Source of the DNA: Pacificispira spongiicola
GTDB taxonomy: Bacteria > Pseudomonadota > Alphaproteobacteria > UBA8366 > Aestuariispiraceae
Assembly: GCF_012926505.1 (NCBI RefSeq)
Contig: NZ_JABBNT010000001.1
Coordinates: 496,001-560,000 of the forward strand
Length of the DNA: 64,000 nucleotides
Direction: 5' to 3'
In this document: piece after piece, positions 34,571 to 43,068 of the stretch
How positions within the stretch are numbered: the stretch's first letter is position 1
Layout: the number at the start of each line of letters is the position of its first letter
Made by a program: the position numbers and the translations under genes
The notes under the pieces: model-generated
What the model was told of the DNA's origin: nothing
Database searches by the model: none
The model's input: the letters and a program-made list of their open reading frames with translations, nothing else

Positions 34571-37324
34571 TCAATTCTTCGCACTGGGGGATTGGGTTTG
34601 GGCCAGGATCGCCGCGCGCACCCGATCCGGCGTGGCGGGTAGATGGGCGACGCGCGCACCGCTGGCATGCTTGATCGCGTTCAGGATCGCCGGCGCCGTC
34701 GGGATCAGGCAATGTTCGCCCAGTCCTTTCGCACCATAGGGACCGTGTTCGTCCCCGCTTTCCACGATCAGGGTCTCGATCGGCGGCACGTCGCCGACAG
34801 TCGGGATCAGATAGTCGTGCAGGTTTTCCGTCCGGCCGGGCAGGAATTCCTCCATCAGCGCCAGACCGATACCCTGGGCGACGCCGCCCTGAACCTGACC
34901 TTCGACCAGTAGCGGATTGATCGCCTTGCCGACATCATGGGCTGCGGTGATTTTCAAAAGCTTCACCGTGCCCAATTCCAGATCGACCTCCAATTCCGCG
35001 ATCTGCGCGGTGGTGCCGAACACGGCATAGGGAACCCCCTGCCCGTTTTCGTCCAACGGCAGAGTCGGCGGATCGTAGGATTCCACCGATTCCAGCACAT
35101 AGGTCGCATTGTCCGGTGTCAGCGTGTCGAGCGGGAACAGACGTTCCCCGCCGTCGTCACGCACCCGGATCGCGCCGTCGCCAACGCTGATTTCCGCATC
35201 GCCGGAAACATTGGCAAGCCGCAGGATGCGCGCCCGCATCGCTTCCCCGCACAGGCGCGCGGCATTGCCCGTGACGAAGGTTTGGCGGCTGGCCGAGGTC
35301 TTGCCCGCGTCCGGGGTCACGTCCGTATCCGGTCCGACGATATCGATTCCGTCGACCGGCACGCCCAGCGCGGTCGCGAAAATCTGGGCAATGACGGTAT
35401 TCGCCCCCTGCCCGATATCCATCGCCCCCTGATGAAGAACGACATGCCCGTCCAGCGTGATCCCCGCGCGGATGGTCGACGGATTGGACAGGGAGGTATT
35501 GCCGCAACCATACCAACCGCCCGCGATGCCGACGCCCCGGCGCACGGTGCCGCCCTTGGCATTCGCTGTTGCCGCATCGGCCAGCGCCCGCTTCCAATGC
35601 GGTTCCAGGACATCGAAACATTCAACAATACCCATGCCGGTTTCGAAGACCTGTCCGGTCACCGTCGGGTCGCCGTTGCGCAAGGCATTGCGGCGGCGGA
35701 ATTCCAATCGGTCGATACCCAGCGCATCGGCCAGATCGTCATACAGCGGTTCCTGCGCCAGCGCCGATTGCGGCACACCGAAGCCCCGGAACGCGCCGGA
35801 CGGCGCTGTGTTCGTGTGGATACCCGCGCTGCGCGCCAGATAATTCGGCGTCTTGTAGGGGCCGGAGGCATGGATCGGCACCCGGTTGGCGACGGTCGGC
35901 CCCCAACTGGCATAGGCGCCGGTATTGAAGATCCCGTCGAATTCCGCCCCGACGATGGTACCGTCCGCATCCGCGCCGATCCGCATGGTGATTTCAGACG
36001 GATGCCGCTTCGTGGAGGTGGAAATGGATTCGATCCGGCTGTAGGTCACGCGGACGGGTTTGTTCAACACCCAGGCCGCCAGCGCGACATAGGGCTGCGC
36101 CGTCAGATCCAGCTTCGATCCGAAGCCGCCGCCCACGGCGGTCGGAATGATGCGGACGCTTTCTTTCGGCAGGCCCATCAGAATGGCGATGCCGTCCTGG
36201 TTCATGACCGGGGCCTGGGTACAGCATTGCACCTCTATCCGGTCGCCGACCCGTCGCGCGACGGCGGCTTCCGGTTCGATATAGCCATGTTCGATGAAGC
36301 CGGTGGAAAACGACCCTTCCGCGACGACCGCCGCCGATTGCAGGGCCGCCGACGCGTCGCCGCGCTTGACGAAGCCTCGGCACATGACATTGCCGTCCCG
36401 GCCCTTATGCATATCGCCGATACCGGCGGCATCCTTCGGCAACAACGCGTGCGGCAACGGCGTGTAGGTGACCGGGAATTCCGTCAGGTCCAGGGCGTTG
36501 ACGATATCCGCCGACCCGACCACGGCGGCCACGGCCTCCCCCTTGAAGCGGGTTTCGCCGTCGGCGAAGATCGGTTGATCCTCGAAGCCCGGAATGACGC
36601 CGAACCGGTTATCGCCCGGCACATCCGCGACCGTCAGAATCAGGTCCAGACCGGTGCGGAGTTTGTAGGCGTCCAGATCGCCGAGTTCGAACCCGGCACG
36701 GTGATGCGGACACCGAACGAGACGCAGCACCAAGGTACCTTCCGCCGCGACGTCGTCGGCGAATCGTTCGGTGCCGGACACTTTCGGCAGGCCGTCGACG
36801 CGGGCCATCGGGGTCCCGACGCCGCCGACCGGATTGGCGGTCGTGCCGCCGCAATCCATCACCGCATCGATGATCTTGCGATACCCGGTACAGCGGCACA
36901 GAACCCCGCCCAGCGCGTCTTCGACGGCGGCCTGATCGGGTTTTGACCTATCGCGCAGCAAGGCGACGGCGGATACCATCATACCCGGCGTGCAAATGCC
37001 GCATTGGGCCGCCTGATGCCGCTGAAACGAGGCGGCGAGGTCCTTCGCGATGGGATCGGCGGCGAATAGCCCCGCCTGTGTTTCGATCACCGCGCCGTCG
37101 ACCTGCCCCAGCGCCGTCGTACAGGCACAGACGGGATTGCCGTCGATCAGGATCGTGCAGGCCCCGCAATCGCCCGCATCGCAACCGACCTTAACATCAC
37201 GCGTCCCCGCCCGCTCGCGCAGGGCATAGGACAGTCTTTCGCTGGGCGGACCATCGACCCGAACCGGTTTGCCGTTGAGGGAAAAGGATATGCCGGGCTG
37301 ATGATCGATATCGGTAAGGGCCAC
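34571..37324 (-). CDS. Molybdenum hydroxylase, fused 2Fe-2S and molybdopterin subunits (xanthine/nicotinate dehydrogenase type)
   Basis: 917 aa. Residues 1-165 hold two [2Fe-2S] clusters: the plant-ferredoxin type with C48, C53, C56 and C68, and the helical type with C108, C111, C143 and C145. Residues about 165-917 are the molybdopterin-binding subunit with VGGGFGSK, MDIGQGANT and a C-terminal AKGLGEH whose Glu is the catalytic base. It starts at GTG with AAAGGAG upstream. The FAD subunit is the gene just before it. Such enzymes hydroxylate a carbon next to a ring nitrogen using water. With the 6-hydroxynicotinate-reductase-like gene nearby, nicotinate or a related heteroaromatic acid is the best guess. 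Confidence 0.92.
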   Translation of the reverse strand: MALTDIDHQPGISFSLNGKPVRVDGPPSERLSYALRERAGTRDVKVGCDAGDCGACTILIDGNPVCACTTALGQVDGAVIETQAGLFAADPIAKDLAASFQRHQAAQCGICTPGMMVSAVALLRDRSKPDQAAVEDALGGVLCRCTGYRKIIDAVMDCGGTTANPVGGVGTPMARVDGLPKVSGTERFADDVAAEGTLVLRLVRCPHHRAGFELGDLDAYKLRTGLDLILTVADVPGDNRFGVIPGFEDQPIFADGETRFKGEAVAAVVGSADIVNALDLTEFPVTYTPLPHALLPKDAAGIGDMHKGRDGNVMCRGFVKRGDASAALQSAAVVAEGSFSTGFIEHGYIEPEAAVARRVGDRIEVQCCTQAPVMNQDGIAILMGLPKESVRIIPTAVGGGFGSKLDLTAQPYVALAAWVLNKPVRVTYSRIESISTSTKRHPSEITMRIGADADGTIVGAEFDGIFNTGAYASWGPTVANRVPIHASGPYKTPNYLARSAGIHTNTAPSGAFRGFGVPQSALAQEPLYDDLADALGIDRLEFRRRNALRNGDPTVTGQVFETGMGIVECFDVLEPHWKRALADAATANAKGGTVRRGVGIAGGWYGCGNTSLSNPSTIRAGITLDGHVVLHQGAMDIGQGANTVIAQIFATALGVPVDGIDIVGPDTDVTPDAGKTSASRQTFVTGNAARLCGEAMRARILRLANVSGDAEISVGDGAIRVRDDGGERLFPLDTLTPDNATYVLESVESYDPPTLPLDENGQGVPYAVFGTTAQIAELEVDLELGTVKLLKITAAHDVGKAINPLLVEGQVQGGVAQGIGLALMEEFLPGRTENLHDYLIPTVGDVPPIETLIVESGDEHGPYGAKGLGEHCLIPTAPAILNAIKHASGARVAHLPATPDRVRAAILAQTQSPSAKN

Positions 37325-37327
37325 GGG

Positions 37328-38170
37328 TTACTCCTTTTCCTGGGCGGCGCGGGTAACGGCGCGCCCGATCAGCGTCCGCACCGCGTCCAGCCGATAGGCG
37401 GCGGTCGCACGGACATCGTCGATGGGGGACAGGACGGACAAGTCGGCCTTTTGCAAGGCGTCGGCGAAGTCGATCGATCCGGGGACAAGGCCGGTCAGCG
37501 CCCGCTCCATCGTATCGATCCGTTGCGCAACGGGGGAACAGGCCCCCACCGCGATCGAAACGCTTTCAAGCGCACCGTCCGAGGTCACCGACACATTCGC
37601 AGCGACCATGGCCATGGAGATCACCAGATACCGCCGCGCGCCCAGTTTCAGGAAGCAGGAGCGATCCGACGGTCGATCCGGGACGATCACCGCCGTCACC
37701 ATTTCACCCGGCTGCAAGGCAATCGACCGAACGCCGGTAATGAACTGGCCCAGCGGCACGGTGCGGCTGCCACTTGTGCCTGCGACCTCAACCGATGCAT
37801 CCATCGCCAGCAAGGGCGGCACGCCGTCGGCGGCGGGCGAGGCATTGCAGATATTGCCGGCAATCGTCCCGGCATTTTGAATTTGGATAGACCCGACTTC
37901 CCGCGCCGCCAATTGCAGGGCGGTGAATTGCGGCGGCAGGTCAGCATCGCGGATATGCGACCAGGTCGTCGTCGCGCCGATACGCCATGCATCGCCGGAT
38001 TTCGTAATGCCTTTCAGACCCGACACGCGGCTTAGGTCAAGTACCGGCCCATCCGCCGTGCGCCCCGCCCGGGCCGGGAAAAAGTCCGTCCCCCCGGCCA
38101 GCATCGTCACCGATCCGTCGGCCAGCAGCCCCAAGGCAGCGTCAATCGTTTCCGGTCTATGGAACTGCAT
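37328..38170 (-). CDS. Molybdenum hydroxylase FAD-binding subunit (CoxM/XdhB-like)
   Basis: 280 aa from the ATG of MQFHRPETID; an in-frame ATG 10 codons earlier would run into the operator. FAD motifs AGGTDFFPA (about residue 34) and IQNAGTIAGNICNASPAAD (about 105) are typical. It passes electrons from the 2Fe-2S clusters of the fused subunit to an acceptor. It is first in the minus-strand operon FAD subunit, fused hydroxylase, HyuA, HyuB. Confidence 0.92.
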   Translation of the reverse strand: MQFHRPETIDAALGLLADGSVTMLAGGTDFFPARAGRTADGPVLDLSRVSGLKGITKSGDAWRIGATTTWSHIRDADLPPQFTALQLAAREVGSIQIQNAGTIAGNICNASPAADGVPPLLAMDASVEVAGTSGSRTVPLGQFITGVRSIALQPGEMVTAVIVPDRPSDRSCFLKLGARRYLVISMAMVAANVSVTSDGALESVSIAVGACSPVAQRIDTMERALTGLVPGSIDFADALQKADLSVLSPIDDVRATAAYRLDAVRTLIGRAVTRAAQEKE

Positions 38171-38192
38171 CGGTACCCCCACAATGCATTTC

Positions 38193-38236
38193 ATTTGCAT
38201 ACAAACGAATTAGAGACCCTTCAGAAAAATTGTCAA
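38193..38236 (-). promoter_or_regulatory. Promoter of the hydroxylase operon with operator copy A
   Basis: On the minus strand a perfect -35 TTGACA (38236-38231) is followed after 16 bp by TCTAAT (38214-38209), five of six matches to -10. Operator copy A, ATTTGCATACAAACGAAT on the plus strand (38193-38210), overlaps the -10 edge and transcription start. The same sequence recurs at 38305 and 39250. Its position suits a repressor. Confidence 0.65.
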
Positions 38237-38304
38237 GCGGTGGCGACCGAAAATCAACGCGCGGCCGCAATCAATATTTTTTAGTTGCGTTTCTTCACAA
38301 ACTC

Positions 38305-38322
38305 ATTTGTATACTAACGATT
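38305..38322 (+). promoter_or_regulatory. Operator copy B at the ferredoxin-NADP reductase promoter
   Basis: ATTTGTATACTAACGATT matches copies A and C in the core TTTGYATACWAACGA, centred on the palindrome GTATAC. It contains a -10-like TATACT (38310-38315), with TTGCGT 19 bp upstream as a weak -35. It lies 37 bp before the reductase ATG. Confidence 0.6.
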
Positions 38323-38358
38323 ATCTGCACGGCTCACGGAACGTCAGGAGACTTCGTA

Positions 38359-39192
38359 ATGTCCGAAACGCTCGCCATCGACACCGCCGCCTCCGCGGTG
38401 GGAAAAAATGAATTTCCGATTCCGACCGGCTGTTATGGCCTGACGGTTCAGGAGGTTGAGCATTACACCGACACCTTGTTCCGATTCCGGCTGGCCCGTC
38501 CGGCGGATTTTCGCTTTCGGTCCGGCGAATTCGTGATGATCGGTCTGCCGAACGCGGAAAAACCCGTCTTCCGCGCCTATTCCGTGGCCAGCCCGTCCTG
38601 GGACGAGGAACTGGAATTCTATTCGATCAAGGTGCCGAACGGTCCGCTGACCGAACATCTGCAAAAAATCCAGCCGGGCGACACCGTATTGATGCGGAAG
38701 AAATCCACCGGGACCCTGGTGAACGACGCGCTGATCCCCGGCAAACGCCTGTGGATGTTCTCCACCGGCACCGGCATCGCCCCCTTCGCCAGCCTGATCC
38801 GCGATCCCGAAACCTACGACAAGTTCGACACCGTGATCCTGACCCATGGCTGCCGCACGGTGGCGGAATTGAAATACGGCGAGGACCTTGTCGCCGCCCT
38901 GCGCGACGATCCGCTGGTCGGCGAATTGGTGAAGGACCGCCTGATCCATTACACCACGGTCACACGGGAAGAATTCGTCCGGCAGGGCCGGATCACCGAC
39001 CTGATCGAAAGCGGCAAACTGTTCGACGACCTGGGATTCCCGCGCATGGGACCGGAAGACGACCGCGCCATGATCTGCGGGTCGATGGCGATGTTGAAAG
39101 ATACGAAAGCCCTGTGCCTCCGCCACGGGTTGGAGGAAGGCGCGAACAACAAACCGGCCCAGTTCGTGGTCGAACGCGCCTTTGTCGACTAA
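38359..39192 (+). CDS. fpr: Ferredoxin-NADP(+) reductase
   Basis: 277 aa from the ATG of MSETLAID with CAGGAG upstream. The FAD motif RAYSVASP and the NADP-binding GTGIAPFASLIRDPETY are clear, and the C-terminus ends in FVVERAFVD, the Fpr type. It moves electrons between NADPH and ferredoxin or flavodoxin. It is divergent from the molybdenum hydroxylase and just upstream of the 6-hydroxynicotinate-reductase-like gene, both under copies of one operator. Its role is probably to supply low-potential electrons for ring reduction, or to take electrons from the hydroxylase. Confidence 0.93.
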   Translation: MSETLAIDTAASAVGKNEFPIPTGCYGLTVQEVEHYTDTLFRFRLARPADFRFRSGEFVMIGLPNAEKPVFRAYSVASPSWDEELEFYSIKVPNGPLTEHLQKIQPGDTVLMRKKSTGTLVNDALIPGKRLWMFSTGTGIAPFASLIRDPETYDKFDTVILTHGCRTVAELKYGEDLVAALRDDPLVGELVKDRLIHYTTVTREEFVRQGRITDLIESGKLFDDLGFPRMGPEDDRAMICGSMAMLKDTKALCLRHGLEEGANNKPAQFVVERAFVD

Positions 39193-39247
39193 GGCCGTCC
39201 GGAACCGCTGGGACAGCGTAATCTTCATTGACACGCATTTCGGTAAC

Positions 39248-39268
39248 ATGTTTGCATACTAACGAAAT
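39248..39268 (+). promoter_or_regulatory. Operator copy C upstream of the 6-hydroxynicotinate-reductase-like gene
   Basis: GTTTGCATACTAACGAAA (39250-39267) repeats the core of copies A and B. It lies 31 bp before the GTG start. TTGACA at 39228-39233 could be a -35, but the CATACT inside the site is 21 bp away, longer than ideal. The reductase-like gene thus seems to have its own promoter in the same regulon as the divergent operons. Confidence 0.55.
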
Positions 39269-39298
39269 GCAGATGCTGCATTTGGGGGAGCCACGACA

Positions 39299-40810
39299 GT
39301 GACCACAGCCGACGGTAAGCCGGATAAGATTCGTTGCGATGCCTGCCCGGTCATGTGCTACATCGCCGAAGGCCGTTCCGGTGCTTGCGACCGGTACGCC
39401 AATGACAACGGCCATCTCGTCCGTCTCGATCCCCTGAAAATCCTGCAAAAGACCGAAGCCGCCGGTGGCGACATCGTGCCCTTCCTGGAAAAGGAATGGG
39501 ACGGCGATATCGTTCCCGGCAAGGACGGATTCGTGACCGCCATCGGTGCGGGCACGACCTATCCCGATTACAAACCCGCCCCCTTCATCGTCTCGTCGGA
39601 AGTCGACGGCGTGGACATGATCACCGTGGTGACCGAAGGCATCTTCAGCTATTGCGGCGTGAAGCTGAAGATCGACACCGACCGCCATCTGGGCGCCGAA
39701 TGCGCCCCGGTCCGCGCGGATGGGGAAATCATCGGCCATGTCACGACATCCGAATACGGCAGTCAGATGCTGGCCGTCGGCGGCGTGCATCACCTGACCG
39801 GCGGATCCAAGAAGGAAGGCCGCGTTACCTGTTCCACCATGCTGGCGCTGTGTAACGGCGAAAAGGTCGATATCGAAATCGACGGCGGCGCCGCCCTGGA
39901 AGTTCAGGCGGGCAAGGCCCCCGTCATCAACGGCATGTTGGAAGAACGCATGCGCGTCGGCTGCGGGTCCGCCACGGTCGGCATGTTCGCCGCACAATGG
40001 AACGGTCTGGTGGACGAAGTCGTCGTCGTCGACGATCACATTACCGGCGTCATGTCCGAACATCAGGCGGGCAAGGTCATCGGCTGGGCCCCGACGGGCA
40101 TCAAGATCAACGGCCGACGGTCCACGCCCGGTCGCTATTTCCAGGTTGCGGAACCCGGCACCGGTTGGGGCGGGACGAACCTGCAAGACCCGCTGTCCAT
40201 CATCGGGGCCTTCGATCCGAAGACGGCGCGCGCCGGGCAGTCGCTGCTGATGGTGTCCACGACCGGCGAACATGCTGCCTATTTCGAATTGAACGACGAT
40301 CTGGTGCCGGTCCAAATGGACATGCCGGACCGCTTGCAACCGTCGATCAAACGGATTGAAGAAAACTGCGAACCGGCCCTGACCTCCGTCGTATTCATGG
40401 CGGGGGCGGGCGGGTCCTTGCGGTCCGGCGTTACAGAACATCCGGTCGGCCTGACCCGCTCTGTTCAGCAATCGCTGACCTATGTCAGTTGCGGCGGCGC
40501 GCCGGTCTATATCTGGCCGGGCGGCGGCATCACCTTCATGGCCGATGTCACCCGCATGCCGAAGAACGCCTTCGGCTATGTGCCGACCCCGGCCCTGGTT
40601 GCACCGATCGAATTCACCATGCGCGCCGCCGACTATCGCGCGCTGGGCGGTCATATGGATTACGTCATGCCGCTGGCCGAAGCCCTATCCGGCAAGACGG
40701 GTCGCCAGAACGACCATATCCTGAAAGGACGGCGCGGCGTTTCGTCATCGGGCAACAATCCCTGGCCGACCGGCCCCGGCAACTATCCCTGGAGAGGCGC
40801 CGGCGGATGA
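39299..40810 (+). CDS. 6-hydroxynicotinate reductase-like iron-sulfur protein
   Basis: 503 aa, starting at GTG with GGGGGAG upstream. The N-terminus has a Cys cluster C13-C16-C20-C30 for an Fe-S centre. The remainder resembles the 6-hydroxynicotinate reductases known from nicotinate fermentation and from Azorhizobium-type aerobic degradation. These reduce 6-hydroxynicotinate to 1,4,5,6-tetrahydro-6-oxonicotinate with ferredoxin as donor. A VGCGSATVG segment (T226) resembles a flavin-attachment motif. Neighbours fit: ferredoxin reductase upstream, UPF0280 overlapping downstream (ATGA), molybdenum hydroxylase and HyuAB divergent. The assignment rests on recognised family resemblance; the true substrate may be another pyridine or pyrimidine acid. 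Confidence 0.75.
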   Translation: MTTADGKPDKIRCDACPVMCYIAEGRSGACDRYANDNGHLVRLDPLKILQKTEAAGGDIVPFLEKEWDGDIVPGKDGFVTAIGAGTTYPDYKPAPFIVSSEVDGVDMITVVTEGIFSYCGVKLKIDTDRHLGAECAPVRADGEIIGHVTTSEYGSQMLAVGGVHHLTGGSKKEGRVTCSTMLALCNGEKVDIEIDGGAALEVQAGKAPVINGMLEERMRVGCGSATVGMFAAQWNGLVDEVVVVDDHITGVMSEHQAGKVIGWAPTGIKINGRRSTPGRYFQVAEPGTGWGGTNLQDPLSIIGAFDPKTARAGQSLLMVSTTGEHAAYFELNDDLVPVQMDMPDRLQPSIKRIEENCEPALTSVVFMAGAGGSLRSGVTEHPVGLTRSVQQSLTYVSCGGAPVYIWPGGGITFMADVTRMPKNAFGYVPTPALVAPIEFTMRAADYRALGGHMDYVMPLAEALSGKTGRQNDHILKGRRGVSSSGNNPWPTGPGNYPWRGAGG

Positions 40811-41703
40811 CGGGTCAAGCGACGGGGAAGGCCTGGACCGAAACCGCATGCATGCGCATGCTTCCCGACGGGCGCCGCCTGCACCTGTCGCATGGTCCGA
40901 TCGACCTGATCGTGGAAGCCGTCGGCGACCCGTCGGAACGATCCCAGGCCTATATCCAGGCGCAAAACGCCTTCGCCGACATTCTGCCGACCTTGGTGCA
41001 GGAATTGCCGCGCCTGCGCTCGCCGTCCGGCCCCGTTCCGAACGGTCCCGTTGCCTGCCGAATGCATGCGGCGACGGCGCGTTTCGCCCCCGAATTCATC
41101 ACGCCGATGGCCGCGGTCGCGGGCAGTGTCGCGGATTATATGCTGGAAAAGATGATCGCGGGCCGCACCTTGTCCCGCGCCTATGTCAATAATGGCGGGG
41201 ATATCGCGCTGCATCTGGCGGATGGTGTGTTCCGTATCGGTGTCTGCGACGATCCGGTGACCGGCGCGGCGGGGGGCATTGTCGACCTGCGCCCGGAAGA
41301 CGGGATCGGCGGTATCGCCACCAGCGGCTGGAAGGGCCGGTCCCATTCCCTGGGCATCGCCGATGCGGTCACCGTTCTGGCGACGACGGCGGCGCAGGCC
41401 GACGCCGCCGCCACGATGATCGCCAATCAAGTCGATCTGCCCGACTCCACCAAAGTCACGCGGGAACGCGCCTGCGACCTTTCCCCCGATAGCGATCTGG
41501 GGGACCTGTTGGTCACGACCGGCGTCGCGCCCTTATCGCCCTTGGAAATAGATGCGGCTCTGCAGGGCGGCGAGCAAGCGGCGCGGATCTATCTGGAGGA
41601 CGATCGGATCGCGGCTGCCTATATCGCGCTTGCCGGGGAACGCCGCATCATCGACACCAATCACCATCAAATCATAACCGCCCGGGAGGCCGCCTGTGCC
41701 TGA
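40807..41703 (+). CDS. UPF0280 family protein (ApbE-like)
   Basis: 298 aa; the ATG overlaps the preceding stop as ATGA. AYVNNGGDIALHL and GIATSGWKGRSHS are UPF0280 hallmarks and correspond to the NGGD and ATSG segments of ApbE flavin transferases, although the HxIDP part is missing. The family has no firmly assigned function that I know of. Tight linkage to the Fe-S reductase suggests it may mature or flavinylate that enzyme, or handle a flavin-like intermediate; this is inference. Confidence 0.85.
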   Translation: MTGQATGKAWTETACMRMLPDGRRLHLSHGPIDLIVEAVGDPSERSQAYIQAQNAFADILPTLVQELPRLRSPSGPVPNGPVACRMHAATARFAPEFITPMAAVAGSVADYMLEKMIAGRTLSRAYVNNGGDIALHLADGVFRIGVCDDPVTGAAGGIVDLRPEDGIGGIATSGWKGRSHSLGIADAVTVLATTAAQADAAATMIANQVDLPDSTKVTRERACDLSPDSDLGDLLVTTGVAPLSPLEIDAALQGGEQAARIYLEDDRIAAAYIALAGERRIIDTNHHQIITAREAACA

Positions 41704-42280
41704 ACCTATCCTGCGAAAAAGCGCGCTTGTCGTTGAAGAGATTTTCCATGAAGGCGGCCCGGTCGCCGAAAAACCCCTCCGCCGGGCCGCGATGCTCTGT
41801 GTCATCAAGAACCCGTTCGCCGGACGCTATGTCGAGGATATCGCCGGGTTCATGGAAGACCTGAAGCCGCTGGGCGTGGATATGGCGCAGAAACTGGTCG
41901 ATGCCCTGGGCGGCGATGCAGGCATCGTCGAAGGCTACGGCAAGGGCGCGATCGTCGGCACGGCGGGCGAATTGGAACACGGCGCGCTGTGGCATGTGCC
42001 CGGCGGTTATTCCATGCGCGAAATCTTACCCGCGTCCAACGCGATTGTTCCCTCCACGAAAAAGATCGGCGGACCGGGGACTCGGTTGGACGTGCCGGTC
42101 ACGCATTGCAACGCCTCCTATGTCCGGTCGCATTTCGACGCGATGGAGGTCGGCCTTGCCGACGGGCCAAAGGCGGATGAAATCCTGCTCGCCCTCGTCA
42201 TGACGACGGGCCCGCGCATCCATGCCCGCGTCGGCGGCTTGAAAGCGTCCGATATCGAAGGGAAAGACGGCCTGCGATGA
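41696..42280 (+). CDS. Amino acid synthesis family protein (AA_synth/DUF1185), first copy
   Basis: 194 aa from a GTG start with CGGGAGG upstream, overlapping UPF0280 by 8 bp. The family features VIKNPFAGRYVEDI, VPSTKKIGGPGTRLDVP and YVRSHFDAMEV are shared with the next gene. Solved members have a variant of the Bacillus chorismate-mutase fold; activity is not established. The location between a ring reductase and HyuAB-linked genes points to a step on a cyclic or just-opened ring product, perhaps a tautomerase or hydrolase. Confidence 0.88.
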   Translation: MPEPILRKSALVVEEIFHEGGPVAEKPLRRAAMLCVIKNPFAGRYVEDIAGFMEDLKPLGVDMAQKLVDALGGDAGIVEGYGKGAIVGTAGELEHGALWHVPGGYSMREILPASNAIVPSTKKIGGPGTRLDVPVTHCNASYVRSHFDAMEVGLADGPKADEILLALVMTTGPRIHARVGGLKASDIEGKDGLR

Positions 42281-42861
42281 TTGCCCGCCTGCGCAAAATC
42301 GTGACCTTCCTGGAAACGATCGACCGGGAATTCGATCGGCCCGTCTCTCCACCGGCCACCCGTGTCTGTTGCGCGGCGCTGATCGAAAATCCCTGCGCCG
42401 GACGCTATGTCGAAGACCTGTCCGAACTGATCGAAATCGGTGCGGAAATGGGTACGCAACTGGCTCGGCGCTGTCTTGAGGTCGGTGGGCTGCGCGCGGA
42501 AGATATTCAAAGCTTCGGTAAGGCCGCGATGGTCGGGGAAGCCGGGGAAATCGAACACGCCGCCGCGATTCTGCACCCGTCCCTGGGCGCACCGTTGCGG
42601 GCGATTCTGGGCGGCGGCAAGGCGCTGGTCCCGTCCTCGAAGAAGATGGGCGGGCCCGGCGATACGCTGGACGTGCCGCTAGGTCACAAGGATGCGGCCT
42701 ATGTCCGGTCGCATTTCGACGGGATGCCGGTCACAATCGCGGACGGGCCGCGCGCCAATGAAATTCTGGTCGCCATCGCCCTGGCCCCGACCGGCCGCCC
42801 CCTGCCCCGCGTGGGCGGATTGGAACATGCCGACATCGTCGGAAATGACGGGCTGCGGTAG
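42277..42861 (+). CDS. Amino acid synthesis family protein (AA_synth/DUF1185), second copy
   Basis: 194 aa, the same length as its upstream paralogue, and ATGA-overlapping with it. ENPCAGRYVEDL, VPSSKKMGGPGDTLDVP and YVRSHFDGMPV align with the first copy throughout, while the rest has diverged. A coupled tandem pair of similar proteins suggests hetero-oligomer subunits or two related reactions. No catalytic residue can be named with confidence. Confidence 0.88.
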   Translation: MIARLRKIVTFLETIDREFDRPVSPPATRVCCAALIENPCAGRYVEDLSELIEIGAEMGTQLARRCLEVGGLRAEDIQSFGKAAMVGEAGEIEHAAAILHPSLGAPLRAILGGGKALVPSSKKMGGPGDTLDVPLGHKDAAYVRSHFDGMPVTIADGPRANEILVAIALAPTGRPLPRVGGLEHADIVGNDGLR

Positions 42862-42970
42862 AGGAGGACACGAATTCATACCGCCCGGACAACAAAATCG
42901 TCGCCGTGCGGTCAGATACGGGAGAGGCTAGGGAACCCCGCCGGGAACGGCACCTTCCCCCGCCGATCAC

Positions 42971-43014
42971 AAGTGCCCCGGGAAAAGTCGGATGAACCGA
43001 TGCCGGGGTGGCTT
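42971..43014 (+). other. Structured leader upstream of the ABC binding-protein gene
   Basis: CCCCGG (42976-42981) pairs with CCGGGG (43003-43008); inside it TCGG (42988-42991) pairs with CCGA (42997-43000). Outside it AAG (42971-42973) pairs with CTT (43012-43014). The result is a multi-bulge hairpin 55 bp before the ATG in a 207-bp gap. It could be a processing or attenuation element; I could not match it to a known riboswitch class. Confidence 0.4.
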
Positions 43015-43068
43015 TAAAACTGAGTGACAGAAACGTCACCGCAAACATTGAACAGAAAGAGGCAGAGA

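Noticed and set aside
38993-40654. Minus-strand open frame of over 550 codons opposite the 6-hydroxynicotinate-reductase-like gene
   Set aside because: It has no recognisable motif and a skewed composition, and the plus strand carries the Cys cluster and coupled downstream genes.
42862-43068. Cobalamin, glycine, guanidine or SAM-type riboswitch in the leader of the Liv-type binding protein
   Set aside because: The consensus elements I know for these classes are missing; only a bulged hairpin is supported.
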